From: Rhodospirillaceae bacterium
GTDB lineage: Bacteria; Pseudomonadota; Alphaproteobacteria; CACIAM-22H2
Reading direction: 5' to 3'
Length of the DNA stretch: 64,000 nucleotides
Assembly: GCA_022843945.1 (NCBI GenBank)
Contig: JALHMR010000002.1
Coordinates: 219,092-283,091, forward strand
The position numbers and the translations under genes were made by a program. Of the stretch, positions 49,645 through 57,585 are shown piece after piece; position 1 is the stretch's first letter, and the number at the start of each line of letters is the position of its first letter. A model generated the notes under the pieces. It was not told where the DNA came from. It searched no databases and was given only the letters and a program-made list of their open reading frames with translations.

Positions 49645-50691
49645 ATGGTTGCCGCTCGTCGCCGCACCCGGTTGCCGTCACTGGACGCGCTGCGCGTCTT
49701 CGAAGCGACCGCGCGGCATTTGAGCTTCACCAAGGCGGCCGCCGAGCTCAACGTCACCCAGAGCGCCATCAGCCACCGCATCCGCTGCCTCGAGCAGGCT
49801 CTCGGCCAGCGCCTGCTGCGGCGCAGCGCCAGCGGCCTGGAGCTGACCCAGGCAGGAGCGATCCTGGCCCGGGGCGTGGGGCGCGGGGTCGACGAGATCT
49901 GGTCCGCCGTCGAGACGGTCGACAGCGGCTCCTCCGGGAAGACCCTGACGCTCAGCGTCCAGGCGGCCTTCGCCCGGCATTGGCTGACACCGCGGCTGCC
50001 GCGTTTCGCCGCCCGCTTTCCGTCCATCGAGCTGACCGTCTGCGCCGACGACCAGCTGGCCGACCTGACCTTCGGCAATGTCGATGCCCGCATCGAATTC
50101 AGCGTCGGCGGCGACCGCCGGCTGGACACGGTGTGCCTCATGCCGGACAGCATCGTGCCGGTCTGCAGCCATGCGGCCCTGAAAAAATTCGGTCCGTTGC
50201 GCGCGCCGGAGGACGTGGCGAAGTTTCCGCTGCTCCTCGACCGCGCCGCCGAACAGGATGCCAGCGGCTCCGGCTGGCAGACCTGGCTCGCCGGTGCCGG
50301 CGTCCCGGACCTGCAGTGCCGGACCGGCATGCGCTTCAACGATGCGAGCCTGGTGCTCGGCGCCGCGGTCGCCGGGCTCGGCCTGGCGGTCATGCGCACC
50401 AGCCTGCTCGGCAACGACCTGCGCGCCGGCCGGCTGGTCAGCCCGCTGCCCCAGCCGGTGCCGACGCACCATGCCTACCACTTCGTCTCGATGCCCGAGC
50501 GACGGGACGATCCGAAGCTGCGGGCGTTCCTCGCCTGGCTCATGGAGGAGGCGAAGCTCTCCGCCACGGCCGACGGGAGCCTGGCGCCGATCGAGGTCGG
50601 CGAGCCCGCGGCCAACGACACGGTGAGCCTCGCGGACGTCCTGCCGGTCGCCAAACCGCGCTACGCGGCCAGCCGCGCCCGCGCCAGTTAA
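49645..50691 (+). CDS. LysR family transcriptional regulator (GcvA-like)
   Basis: A 348-residue LysR regulator. The N-terminal winged helix (about 13-72) reads LDALRVFEATARHLSFTKAA then AELNVTQSAISHRIRCLEQA, very like GcvA/AmpR. The effector-binding domain covers about 100-310. A 35-residue C-terminal extension (EEAKLSATADGSLAPIEVG to the end) is longer than usual. The natural target gene is probably next to it; what follows is only a remnant of an iron-type binding protein, so its regulon partner may have been lost. Confidence 0.88.
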   Translation: MVAARRRTRLPSLDALRVFEATARHLSFTKAAAELNVTQSAISHRIRCLEQALGQRLLRRSASGLELTQAGAILARGVGRGVDEIWSAVETVDSGSSGKTLTLSVQAAFARHWLTPRLPRFAARFPSIELTVCADDQLADLTFGNVDARIEFSVGGDRRLDTVCLMPDSIVPVCSHAALKKFGPLRAPEDVAKFPLLLDRAAEQDASGSGWQTWLAGAGVPDLQCRTGMRFNDASLVLGAAVAGLGLAVMRTSLLGNDLRAGRLVSPLPQPVPTHHAYHFVSMPERRDDPKLRAFLAWLMEEAKLSATADGSLAPIEVGEPAANDTVSLADVLPVAKPRYAASRARAS

Positions 50692-50767
50692 GCCGCCCGC
50701 GGTGCTGCCCTCCCCAGCGTCGTGAGCGCCAGAGGCTGCGCGCGCCGCCAGCCGGCGGCGCAGCCTC

Positions 50768-50787
50768 TCACATCCCCAGATAGAACC
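50768..50787. repeat. 20-bp direct repeat (duplicate of the livF 3' end)
   Basis: TCACATCCCCAGATAGAACC occurs here and again at 51939-51958, where it is the natural 3' end of livF (codons for RFYLGM plus stop, read on the minus strand). The copy here has no gene attached and marks one border of the inserted segment 50788-51938. Confidence 0.85.
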
Positions 50788-50833
50788 CGGCGGCCCGAGA
50801 ACAATGACCGGGCTGTCGCCCTTGCTGGCGCGG

Positions 50834-51040
50834 CCGTGCGAGGGCACGGGCTACGAAGTCGGCTCGATGTCGATGGTCAAGGGGGCGCGCAACTCGAAGG
50901 AGGCGCAGGCCTGGTACGACTGGGCGCTGACCACCGAGGCGCAGAACGTCGGCCCTACCAGGTGCCGGCGAACAAGACCGCCAAGCCGCTGGCCGAGGCG
51001 CCGGACTTCACCCGGATCAAGCTCATCGACTACGAGCGTG
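50834..51040 (+). pseudogene. Remnant of an AfuA/FbpA-type iron-binding protein gene
   Basis: The C-terminal part of a periplasmic ferric-type ABC binding protein. One frame reads CEGTGYEVGSMSMVKGARNS then KEAQAWYDWALTTEAQNVG; after about 50954 the match continues in another frame as YQVPANKTAKPLAEAPDFTR then IKLIDYE. The N-terminal two thirds, the signal peptide and the last residues are absent. The junctions on both sides and the internal frameshift show this is debris rather than a functional gene. Confidence 0.7.
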
Positions 51041-51067
51041 GTTGCGATGAATCGTGCTGGCTCCGCG

Positions 51068-51436
51068 CTACTTTTCTTTGATGCGTAGATAGGGCCAAAG
51101 CGTTAGTTTGCCGCCCTTCTGCTCAACTTTGACGTACATGGTGTGCGCTCTAATATCTCGTGCGGAGATTCGGAGCTTAATAACACATACGGATTCTCGG
51201 ATTGTTGTCGGCGAATCGCCTGCGAGAATAGTAATTCCGTTCTGTCCCTCGGACTGTACGGGGCATGCAAATCGAAAGTATTTCAGAGTTTTAGGATGAA
51301 GCGTGGTGCTTCCATCTCGAGCAGTTAGGAGTCCAAAAACATCCTCGGGCTTATACTTTATGAGATTTCTGCTGAAGTTCGGCAGTTCCGCTTGAACCTC
51401 ATGTACTGTCCGGTCGGATTCATTGCGCACAAACAA
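51068..51436 (-). CDS. Hypothetical protein, probably the C-terminal part of a split gene
   Basis: A 122-residue beta-rich product if it starts at TTG 51436 (LFVRNESDRTVHEVQAELP, ending LTLWPYLRIKEK). The same frame stays open upstream and reads sensibly (KSPLTYGWRRKDGYAELFVR) through a lysine/proline-rich linker back to about 51530, inside the preceding gene. It may therefore be the second half of the product begun at 51926, displaced by a frameshift near the A-rich tract at 51506-51520. GC is lower than the chromosomal average. No family recognised. Confidence 0.45.
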   Translation of the reverse strand: MFVRNESDRTVHEVQAELPNFSRNLIKYKPEDVFGLLTARDGSTTLHPKTLKYFRFACPVQSEGQNGITILAGDSPTTIRESVCVIKLRISARDIRAHTMYVKVEQKGGKLTLWPYLRIKEK

Positions 51437-51926
51437 TTCTGCGTAACCGTCTTTCCGGCGCCATCCGTAGGTGAGCGGTGATTTGTTCAGCGGAGATGGA
51501 GCCTTCGCTTTCTTTTTTTGTGGTTTTTGAGCTTGAATCTGTGGCCGTGCGATCGCTCGAATTGTGGGGGCGCTTTTCCCAGTCTTGGTGCATCGACAGC
51601 ACCACGAGCAACAAAAAGAAGCAAAGGACCAGAAACGATGCGGTAGCTGTCATCTGCTGCGACAGCGGCTGCCGCTCACCATGGCTTGCGACCGCCTTGA
51701 CGGCAAGGTCGAAGACATGGACCAGTGCGGAGGCCATAGTTGCAAGGGACAGCTCCACTCCAAGAAAGAAGTCCGAGCGCCGCCAGCCGGGGCCGCGGAC
51801 AATCTTTTTCGCCAGCGCACCGCAGAGAATCAGGATGGCCGGTATTCCCAGCGCGATCAAATGTGGGTCTGCTAGTCCGCTCACTTGGTAGCGTCCCCCG
51901 ACATTTGCTTTATTTGTCCCTTTCAA
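51420..51926 (-). CDS. Hypothetical membrane protein (possibly N-terminal part of a split gene)
   Basis: A 168-residue product starting MKGTNKANVGGRYQVSG. It has three hydrophobic helices (about 22-41, 53-75 and 92-112) followed by a charged, Ser/Thr/Lys-rich tail (SSDRTATDSSSKTTKKESEG) and ending RRIVCAQ. It has lower GC than surrounding genes and no recognisable family. It overlaps the next minus-strand open frame by 17 bases. Together they may have been one membrane protein with a soluble beta-rich domain. Both lie between the two copies of the 20-bp livF-end repeat. Confidence 0.5.
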   Translation of the reverse strand: MKGTNKANVGGRYQVSGLADPHLIALGIPAILILCGALAKKIVRGPGWRRSDFFLGVELSLATMASALVHVFDLAVKAVASHGERQPLSQQMTATASFLVLCFFLLLVVLSMHQDWEKRPHNSSDRTATDSSSKTTKKESEGSISAEQITAHLRMAPERRLRRIVCAQ

Positions 51927-51938
51927 TGCATGGGGTGT

Positions 51939-52664
51939 TCACATCCCCAGATAGAACCGCCGGATCAGGTCGCTGTCGTTGAGCTCGGCGGCGGTGCCGG
52001 TATGGGCGATGGTGCCGTGGACGATGACGTAGCCGCGGTCGGCGATCTTCACGGCCTGGGTGAAGTTCTGCTCGGCCATCAGCACGGTCAGGCCGAACTT
52101 GTCCTTGAGCTCGCGGATCTTCTCGATCATGCGCGTGACGATGATCGGCGCCAGGCCGACCGACGGCTCGTCGATCAGCAGCAGCTTCGGGGCGGCCATC
52201 AGGGCGCGGGCCAGGGCGAGCATCTGCTGCTCGCCGCCGGACATCGAGCCGGCGAGCTGGGTGCGCCGCTCCTGGAGCACCGGGAAGGTCTCGAAGCACA
52301 CCGCCAGGTTGGCGGCGATCTGGCTGCGCGCCTTGGGCCGGTAGGCGCCCATCATCAGGTTCTCTTCGACCGTGAGCTTGGGGAAGAGCTGCCGGCCCTC
52401 GGGCACGATGGCGATGCCGAGGTCGACGATCTCCTCCGGCCGCTTGCCGATCAGGTTGTGGCGCTTGCCGTCGATCTCGGCGGTGATGGTGCCGGTCCGC
52501 GGCTGCACCAGGCCGACGATCGACTTGATCAGCGTGCTCTTGCCGTTGCCGTTGGTGCCGAGCAGGGTCACCGTCTCGCCGTCGCGCACCTCGAGGCTGA
52601 TGCCGTGCAGCACCTGCACGTTGCCGTAGCCGGCGCTGACGTTGGAGATGGTGAGGGAGCTCAT
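51939..52664 (-). CDS. livF: Liv-type ABC transporter ATP-binding protein LivF
   Basis: One of two ATPases of a branched-chain amino acid/amide importer, 241 residues. Walker A is LLGTNGNGKSTLIKS (about 34-48), signature SMSGGEQQMLALARAL (about 140-155), Walker B LLLIDEPSVGLAP (about 160-172) and the switch His is replaced in LMAEQNFTQAV by the usual LivF Gln-Asn pair. It lies at the 3' end of the livHMGF operon, separated from livG by an extragenic palindrome. Its last 20 bases are duplicated at 50768. Confidence 0.93.
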   Translation of the reverse strand: MSSLTISNVSAGYGNVQVLHGISLEVRDGETVTLLGTNGNGKSTLIKSIVGLVQPRTGTITAEIDGKRHNLIGKRPEEIVDLGIAIVPEGRQLFPKLTVEENLMMGAYRPKARSQIAANLAVCFETFPVLQERRTQLAGSMSGGEQQMLALARALMAAPKLLLIDEPSVGLAPIIVTRMIEKIRELKDKFGLTVLMAEQNFTQAVKIADRGYVIVHGTIAHTGTAAELNDSDLIRRFYLGM

Positions 52665-52684
52665 GGGTATCCCCAGCCCTGAAC

Positions 52685-52826
52685 GTCACCCCGGACAAGC
52701 GGCCCCTTCCGGTTCGCGCAGATGATGCGCGAACAAGATTGGGCCGCGCGATCCGGGGTCCATGGGGATGGCGGCACGATGGACCCCGGATCGCGCGACG
52801 TCGGAACGTCGCTTGTCCGGGGTGAC
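52685..52826. repeat. Extragenic palindromic repeat, family A (copy 2) between livG and livF
   Basis: Nested perfect inverted repeats: outer 17-base arms 52685-52701 and 52810-52826 (GTCACCCCGGACAAGCG and its complement), and inner 19-base arms 52745-52763 and 52779-52797 around a short loop. This is a very stable cruciform or hairpin inside an operon and could affect the livG:livF message ratio. Confidence 0.9.
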
Positions 52827-52847
52827 ATCGAGAAGGGGGCGACGGCG

Positions 52848-53585
52848 CTACTCACCGAGATACGCCCTCTGGACTTCGGGGTCGGCGATGACGCTCTGCG
52901 GGTCGCCGTCGGCGATCTTGCGACCGGCCACGAGAACGGCAATACGCTCCGAGAACTTCATCACCGCGTACATGATGTGCTCGATCATGACGATCGACAC
53001 GCCGGCCTGGTTGAGGCGCATGAGCAGGGCGAGGATCTCGTCGACCTCGCCCATGGACAGGCCGGCCATCGCCTCGTCGGCGATCAGCAGCTGCGGATGC
53101 GCCGCCATGGCGCGCGCCAGCTCGAGCTTGCGCAGGTCGACCTGGGTGAGCGAGCCCGAGCGCTCGTCGGCCTTGGCCTGCAGGCCGACCTCCTCGAGGA
53201 TGTGGTGCGCGTCGTCCTCGGTGGCGCCGTGGGGCACGCGCTCGTTGCCGGCGGGCGCGCCGGCATAGAGCAGGGCGATCTCGACGTTCTCGCGCACCGT
53301 CATGCTGGCGAAGGGCCGCGGGATCTGGAAGGTGCGGGCGATGCCCCGGCGGATGCGCTGATGCGTGGTCAGCCGGTCGATGCGCTCGTCGCGGAAGATG
53401 ATCTCGCCGGCCTCGTTGCGCAGCGTGCCGGTGACGCAGTTGACCAGCGTGCTCTTGCCCGAGCCGTTGGGCCCGAGCAGGCCGACGCGCTCGCCCCGCC
53501 GCACCTGGAAGTCGATGCCCTCCAGCGCCGTGAAGCCGCCGAAGCGTTTGCCCACCCCGACGACGGAGAGCAGGATCTCAGCCAT
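52848..53585 (-). CDS. livG: Liv-type ABC transporter ATP-binding protein LivG
   Basis: Second ATPase of the importer, 245 residues. Walker A is LLGPNGSGKSTLVN (about 34-47) and Walker B LLIADEAMAGLS (about 172-183). The ABC signature is atypical: GSLTQVDLRKLELARAM, without the LSGGQ glycines, a variant I have seen described for some Liv-type ATPases. It overlaps livM by eight bases at its start. The atypical signature site would have to be balanced by the canonical one in LivF. Confidence 0.9.
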   Translation of the reverse strand: MAEILLSVVGVGKRFGGFTALEGIDFQVRRGERVGLLGPNGSGKSTLVNCVTGTLRNEAGEIIFRDERIDRLTTHQRIRRGIARTFQIPRPFASMTVRENVEIALLYAGAPAGNERVPHGATEDDAHHILEEVGLQAKADERSGSLTQVDLRKLELARAMAAHPQLLIADEAMAGLSMGEVDEILALLMRLNQAGVSIVMIEHIMYAVMKFSERIAVLVAGRKIADGDPQSVIADPEVQRAYLGE

Positions 53586-54540
53586 TCTGCTTCTTCCTGG
53601 CCCCGGACTGGCCCCGGACCTTCTGCAGCAGCCCGACGATGCCGTTGGGCGCCACGGTGACGAAGACCACCAGCAGCACGCCGACCAGCAGCAGGTTAGC
53701 CGCCGAGGAGATGGTCACCGTCGCCACCTGCTGCAGCGTGCCGAGCAGCAGGGCGCCGATCAGCGGCCCGACCCAGCTGCTCATGCCGCCGATCAGCGGC
53801 ATGGCGATGGAGTTGACGCCGTAGGCGAGGTTGAAGGCGCCGGCCGGGTCGACGTAGCTCACGTAGTAGGGGAAGGGCGCGCCGGCGATGCCCATCAGGA
53901 AGCCGGAGAGGGTGGTGGCGACGAGCTTGAGCTTGAGGGTCGGCACGCCCGAGCATTCGGCGGCGATCTCGTCGTCGCGGATGGCGGCGAGGCCCCGGCC
54001 CAGGCGGCTGCGCTCGACCCAGCGGGCGATGGCCACGGCCAGCGCCGCCAGCAGCAGCATGACCGCGAACAGGTATTCCGAGTACGAGGCGAAGAACATG
54101 ACCTCGCGCGGGCGGATGATGTAGGCGCCGCGCGCCCCGCCGACGAACGACCAGTTGACCACCAGCGTGTGCAGCACGATGGCCATGGCCAGGGTGGCGA
54201 TGGCGAAGAACACGCCGCGCAGCCGCAGCGTGAGATAACCCATGGCCAGGCCGAGGACGGCGCAGACCAGGCCGCCGACCGGGATCATGATCAGCAGCGG
54301 CAGGTTCACCGTCTTGTGCAGCACGACGCTGGTATAGGCGCCGACCGCGAAGAAGCCGGCGGTGCCGAAATTCACGTAGCCGGTGTAGCCGCCCAGGATG
54401 TTCCAGGCGGTGGCCAGGACGATGTACTGCGCCACGGTGTAGCTGGCGAAGTAGAGGTACTCGTTGCCGACGGCGATGCCCGCGCCGTAGACCGCGGCGG
54501 CCGAGGCGAGCGAGACGCCGAGAAAGGGGAGGGGGGCCAT
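53578..54540 (-). CDS. livM: Liv-type ABC transporter permease LivM
   Basis: Membrane permease of 320 residues from ATG 54540, giving MAPLPFLGVSLASAAAVYG. About eight to ten transmembrane helices are visible. The family motifs are TAWNILGGYTGYVNFGTAGFF (about 43-63, split by one turn) and GLAAIRDDEIAAECSGV (about 186-202), the cytoplasmic coupling loop that contacts the ATPase. Longer in-frame sequence upstream falls inside livH and is rejected. The start overlaps the livH stop by one base (TGATG). Confidence 0.92.
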   Translation of the reverse strand: MAPLPFLGVSLASAAAVYGAGIAVGNEYLYFASYTVAQYIVLATAWNILGGYTGYVNFGTAGFFAVGAYTSVVLHKTVNLPLLIMIPVGGLVCAVLGLAMGYLTLRLRGVFFAIATLAMAIVLHTLVVNWSFVGGARGAYIIRPREVMFFASYSEYLFAVMLLLAALAVAIARWVERSRLGRGLAAIRDDEIAAECSGVPTLKLKLVATTLSGFLMGIAGAPFPYYVSYVDPAGAFNLAYGVNSIAMPLIGGMSSWVGPLIGALLLGTLQQVATVTISSAANLLLVGVLLVVFVTVAPNGIVGLLQKVRGQSGARKKQNG

Positions 54541-55415
54541 CAGCGCCCCAGCAGTCCCGCCGGCCGGATGGCCAGCGTCAGCAGCAGGATGCCGAACGAC
54601 ACCGCGGGCGCCCAGGACGGGCCGTAGAAGGTGGCGGTGAAGCTCTCGGCCACGCCCAGAATGATCGCCGCCAAAAGCGTGCCGGGGATCGAGCCCATGC
54701 CGCCGAGCACGCAGACGGCGAAGACCCGGCCGATATACTCGCGGCCGATCGACGGCTCGATCGGCTGGATGATGATCAGGAAGGCGCCGGCCACCGCGGC
54801 CGTGGCGATCGACAGGCCGAAGGCGATCGCTTTTATGCGTTGAGGATTGGCACCCATCAGCTGCAGCGCCATCTGGTTCTGCGACACGGCGAGGATGCAG
54901 CGTCCGGTGAAGGTGCGGGTCATGAAGAGCTGGACGGCGATCACCATGCCGACCGAGACCAGGAAGGGCACGAACAGGCGCAGGGGCAGGTTGAAGGCGC
55001 CCCATTCCAGGGTCGGGCCGATATAGGGCGCGTTGACCGTGCGGTAGTCGACGCCGAAGACCAGCAGCAGCGCCACTTCGCCGATGAACAGGATGCCGAA
55101 GAAGAAGGCGAGGCCGGAGAGCGCCTCGCGCCCGCGGCGCTCGAAGGCCACGTAGTACCAGCTGTACATGCCGACGCCGAGCGCGAAGAAGGCCGGCGAC
55201 AGGAGGAAGGTCACCAGGATCGGGTCGACGCCCATATGGAGATTGACGATGTAGGCGATGAACGAGCCGAGGATGATGAAGGTCGGGTGCGCGATGTTGA
55301 CGATATCGAGCATGCCGAAGGAGATGGAGATGCCGATCGACACGGCGGCGTAGAATCCGCCGAGCAGGATTCCCGCCACGATGGCGTTGATCAGCAGATT
55401 GAGTGTCACATCCAT
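54540..55415 (-). CDS. livH: Liv-type ABC transporter permease LivH
   Basis: Partner permease of 291 residues starting MDVTLNLLINAIVAGILLGG. It has about eight transmembrane helices, with AAVSIGISISFGMLDIVNIAH (about 23-43) and VSQNQMALQLMGANPQRIKAIAFG (about 175-198, divided by the coupling helix) as the conserved family segments. It begins the livHMGF order seen in many alphaproteobacteria. No substrate-binding protein gene is adjacent; upstream lies a BKACE enzyme gene after a 164-base repeat-rich gap. Confidence 0.93.
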   Translation of the reverse strand: MDVTLNLLINAIVAGILLGGFYAAVSIGISISFGMLDIVNIAHPTFIILGSFIAYIVNLHMGVDPILVTFLLSPAFFALGVGMYSWYYVAFERRGREALSGLAFFFGILFIGEVALLLVFGVDYRTVNAPYIGPTLEWGAFNLPLRLFVPFLVSVGMVIAVQLFMTRTFTGRCILAVSQNQMALQLMGANPQRIKAIAFGLSIATAAVAGAFLIIIQPIEPSIGREYIGRVFAVCVLGGMGSIPGTLLAAIILGVAESFTATFYGPSWAPAVSFGILLLTLAIRPAGLLGR

Positions 55416-55456
55416 CGCCGCGTCGCTCCCCCCGAGCCTGTTTCTAGAAGCGCGCG

Positions 55457-55577
55457 CATCTCATCCTTCGAGACGGCCGTGAAGACACGGCCTCCTCAGG
55501 ATGAGGCTTATCAAAAAGAGTCCTCACCCTGAGGTGCGAGCCCCTTCCGGGGCGAGCCTCGAAGGGTGTGGGCCGCA
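55457..55577. repeat. Extragenic palindromic repeat, family C
   Basis: Contains CTCATCCTTCGAGACGG and, inverted, CCTCAGGATGAG, then TCCTCACCCTGAGGTGCGAG and GAGCCTCGAAGGGTG, a layout of mixed inverted and direct units. It fills the gap between livH and the upstream BKACE gene. Only this copy is in the window. Confidence 0.6.
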
Positions 55578-55579
55578 TC

Positions 55580-56521
55580 TCAGAACCCGACATTGCTCGC
55601 GCCCTTGAGATCGAGCATGGCGCGCGCCTCGTCGGGTGTCGCGATCTCGTGGCCCAGCGCCTCGAGGATCATGCGGATCTTGGTCACCTGCTCGGCGTTG
55701 GTCTTGGCCAGCTGGCCCTTGCCGAGATAGATGCTGTCCTCGAGCCCGACGCGCACATGGCCGCCGTAGATCCCGGCCATGGTGGTGAAGGCCATCTGGT
55801 GCCGGCCGGCGGCCAGCACCGACCAGTGATACTGGTCGCCGAACAGCTTGTCGGCGATGCGCTTCATGTGGTCGAGGTTCTCGGGATCGGCGCCGATGCC
55901 GCCGAGGATGCCGAAGATCGACTGCACGAATAGCGGCGGCTTGACGATCTTGCGGTCGAGGAAATGGGCCAGGTTGTAAAGATGGCCGATGTCGTAGCAC
56001 TCGAACTCGAACTTGGTGCCGCAGCCCTCGCCGAGCTCCTTCATCATGTATTCGATGTCTTTGAAGGTGTTGCGGAAGATGCCGTCGCGCGTCGCCTCGA
56101 GATACTGCGGCTCCCAGGCATGCTTCCACTTGCCCTCGTATTTGGGCGCGATGTGGTGGAGGCCGAAATTCATCGAGCCCATGTTGCAGGAGCACATCTC
56201 CGGCTTGGCCCGGAGCGGCGCCTCGAGGCGCTGCTGCACCGTCATGTTATGGCCGCCGCCGGTGGTGATGTTGACCACGGCGTTGGTCGCCTGCTTGATG
56301 CGCGGCAGGAACTCCATGAACACCTTGGGATCGGGCGTCGGCTTGCCGTCCTTGGGGTCGCGCGCGTGCAGGTGGAGGATCGAGGCGCCGGCCTCGAAGG
56401 CGCCGATGGCGCCCTCGGCGATCTCGTTGGGCGTGATCGGCAGGTAGGGCGACATGGTCGGCGTGTGGATCGAGCCGGTCACCGCGCAGGTGATGATGAC
56501 TTTCTTGCGTGGTGCCGCCAT
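55580..56521 (-). CDS. BKACE family protein (3-keto-5-aminohexanoate cleavage type)
   Basis: A zinc-dependent TIM-barrel enzyme that condenses a beta-keto acid with acetyl-CoA. The 313 residues from ATG 56521 (MAAPRKKVIITCAVTGSIHT) include the metal histidines of ILHLHARDPKDGKPTPD (about 49-65), VVNITTGGGHNMTV (about 82-95), SVLAAGRHQMAFTTMA and VRVGLEDSIYLGKG (about 258-271). An upstream in-frame extension lacks family resemblance. It is transcribed in the same direction as livHMGF and probably acts on a compound that transporter imports. Divergent from the cyclase-family gene. Confidence 0.88.
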   Translation of the reverse strand: MAAPRKKVIITCAVTGSIHTPTMSPYLPITPNEIAEGAIGAFEAGASILHLHARDPKDGKPTPDPKVFMEFLPRIKQATNAVVNITTGGGHNMTVQQRLEAPLRAKPEMCSCNMGSMNFGLHHIAPKYEGKWKHAWEPQYLEATRDGIFRNTFKDIEYMMKELGEGCGTKFEFECYDIGHLYNLAHFLDRKIVKPPLFVQSIFGILGGIGADPENLDHMKRIADKLFGDQYHWSVLAAGRHQMAFTTMAGIYGGHVRVGLEDSIYLGKGQLAKTNAEQVTKIRMILEALGHEIATPDEARAMLDLKGASNVGF

Positions 56522-56547
56522 TTCAGCGCCGCTCCCTGACCCGTCTT

Positions 56548-56566
56548 TTACTTTCTTGCCAAGTAA
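56548..56566. promoter_or_regulatory. Palindrome TTACTT-N7-AAGTAA
   Basis: A perfect inverted repeat in the 116-base divergent region between the BKACE and cyclase-family genes, 27 bases before the BKACE start. Candidate operator. Confidence 0.4.
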
Positions 56567-56596
56567 GCTAGCGATAAAGAAACAGGCGGGCAACCG

Positions 56597-56621
56597 CCCA
56601 ATGTCCCATTAGACTATTGGG
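56597..56621. promoter_or_regulatory. Palindrome CCCAAT-N13-ATTGGG
   Basis: A second inverted repeat in the same divergent region, 17 bases before the cyclase-family start, overlapping where its ribosome binding site region begins. Candidate operator for the rightward transcript. Confidence 0.4.
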
Positions 56622-56637
56622 TGGGAGGAAAAGACCT

Positions 56638-57414
56638 ATGGCGCGCCGCTTCGTCGACCTGTCGATGCACCTGGAGAACGACGTCAAGTCCGATCCGCCC
56701 GGCTACGAGCCGCGGATCGAGTACCTGACCCACAAGGACACCGCCAAGGACGTGGTGGCCTTCTTCCCGGGGCTCAAGGAAAGCGACCTGCCGGAGGGCG
56801 AGGGCTGGGCCATCGAGTGGATCCGCCTGATGACCCATAACGGCACGCACCTGGACGCGCCCTATCACTTCCACTCGACCATGAACAAAGGCGAGCGGGC
56901 GATCACCATCGACGAGGTGCCGCTCGACTGGTGTTTCCAGCCGGGGGTGCGGCTCGATTTTCGCCATCTCCCCGACGGCTACGTGGTCCAACCGAAGGAC
57001 GTCGAGGCCGAGCTCAAGCGCATCGGCCACAGCCTCAAGCCCCTGGAGATCGTGGTGGTCAACACCCGGGCCGGCAAGGCCTACGGCCAGCCGGATTACG
57101 TCTCGGCCGGCTGCGGCATGGGCCGCGAGGCGACCTTGTATCTACTGGAGCGCGGCGTGCGCCTCACGGGTACGGACAGCTGGAGCTGGGACGCGCCCTT
57201 CGTCCATACCAAGGGCAAATACGCCGAGACGGGCAACGCGGGCCTCATCTGGGAAGGCCACAAGGCCGGGCGCGACATCGGCTACTGCCACCTGGAGAAG
57301 CTGCACAATCTCGAAGCGCTGCCGGCCAGCGGCTTCACCATCGCCTGCTTCCCGGTGAAGATCCGCGGCGCCTCGGCCGGCTGGACCCGGGCGGTCGCTA
57401 TCTTCGATTCCTAG
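56638..57414 (+). CDS. Cyclase family metal-dependent hydrolase (kynurenine formamidase-like)
   Basis: A 258-residue hydrolase of the Cyclase (PF04199) family. The metal-binding motif [13 protein letters not shown] lies at about 66-78, with the catalytic His-Asp set completed by [16 protein letters not shown] (about 140-155) and [15 protein letters not shown] (about 180-194). ATG 56638 with GGGAGGA upstream is chosen over an in-frame start seven codons earlier. Family members hydrolyse N-formylkynurenine, isatin or cyclic carboxylates. Divergence from BKACE over two palindromes suggests joint control of uptake and breakdown of one compound. Confidence 0.87.
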   Translation: MARRFVDLSMHLENDVKSDPPGYEPRIEYLTHKDTAKDVVAFFPGLKESDLPEGEGWAIEWIRLMTHNGTHLDAPYHFHSTMNKGERAITIDEVPLDWCFQPGVRLDFRHLPDGYVVQPKDVEAELKRIGHSLKPLEIVVVNTRAGKAYGQPDYVSAGCGMGREATLYLLERGVRLTGTDSWSWDAPFVHTKGKYAETGNAGLIWEGHKAGRDIGYCHLEKLHNLEALPASGFTIACFPVKIRGASAGWTRAVAIFDS

Positions 57415-57416
57415 AC

Positions 57417-57550
57417 TCCCTCTCCGCGCGTGAGCGGGGAGAGGGTGCGAGCGTAAGCGAGCGGGTGAGGTGGGTCTTCCGCAAGACACCTCACCCTCCC
57501 AACGCTTCGCGTTGGGCCCCTCCCTCTCCCCGCTTCGCGCGGAGAGGGGT
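57417..57550. repeat. Extragenic repeat, family B (copy 3)
   Basis: Stem-rich segment with CCCTCTCCGCGCGTGAGCGG, AGCGAGCGGGTGAGGTGGG, CCAACGCTTCGCGTTGGG and CTCCCTCTCCCCGCTTCGCG, directly after the cyclase-family stop. Same family as 33163-33317 and 45769-45897. Confidence 0.7.
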
Positions 57551-57585
57551 TAGTCGGAGAGCGCCGCGTCGAGCGATTTTCGGCC

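Noticed and set aside
51506..51520. Possible programmed -1 frameshift at the A-rich slippery tract between the two unknown open frames
   Set aside because: A -1 shift at the A-run leads to a stop within about eight codons; only a +1 shift would join the frames, so a classic slippery-site mechanism is not supported.
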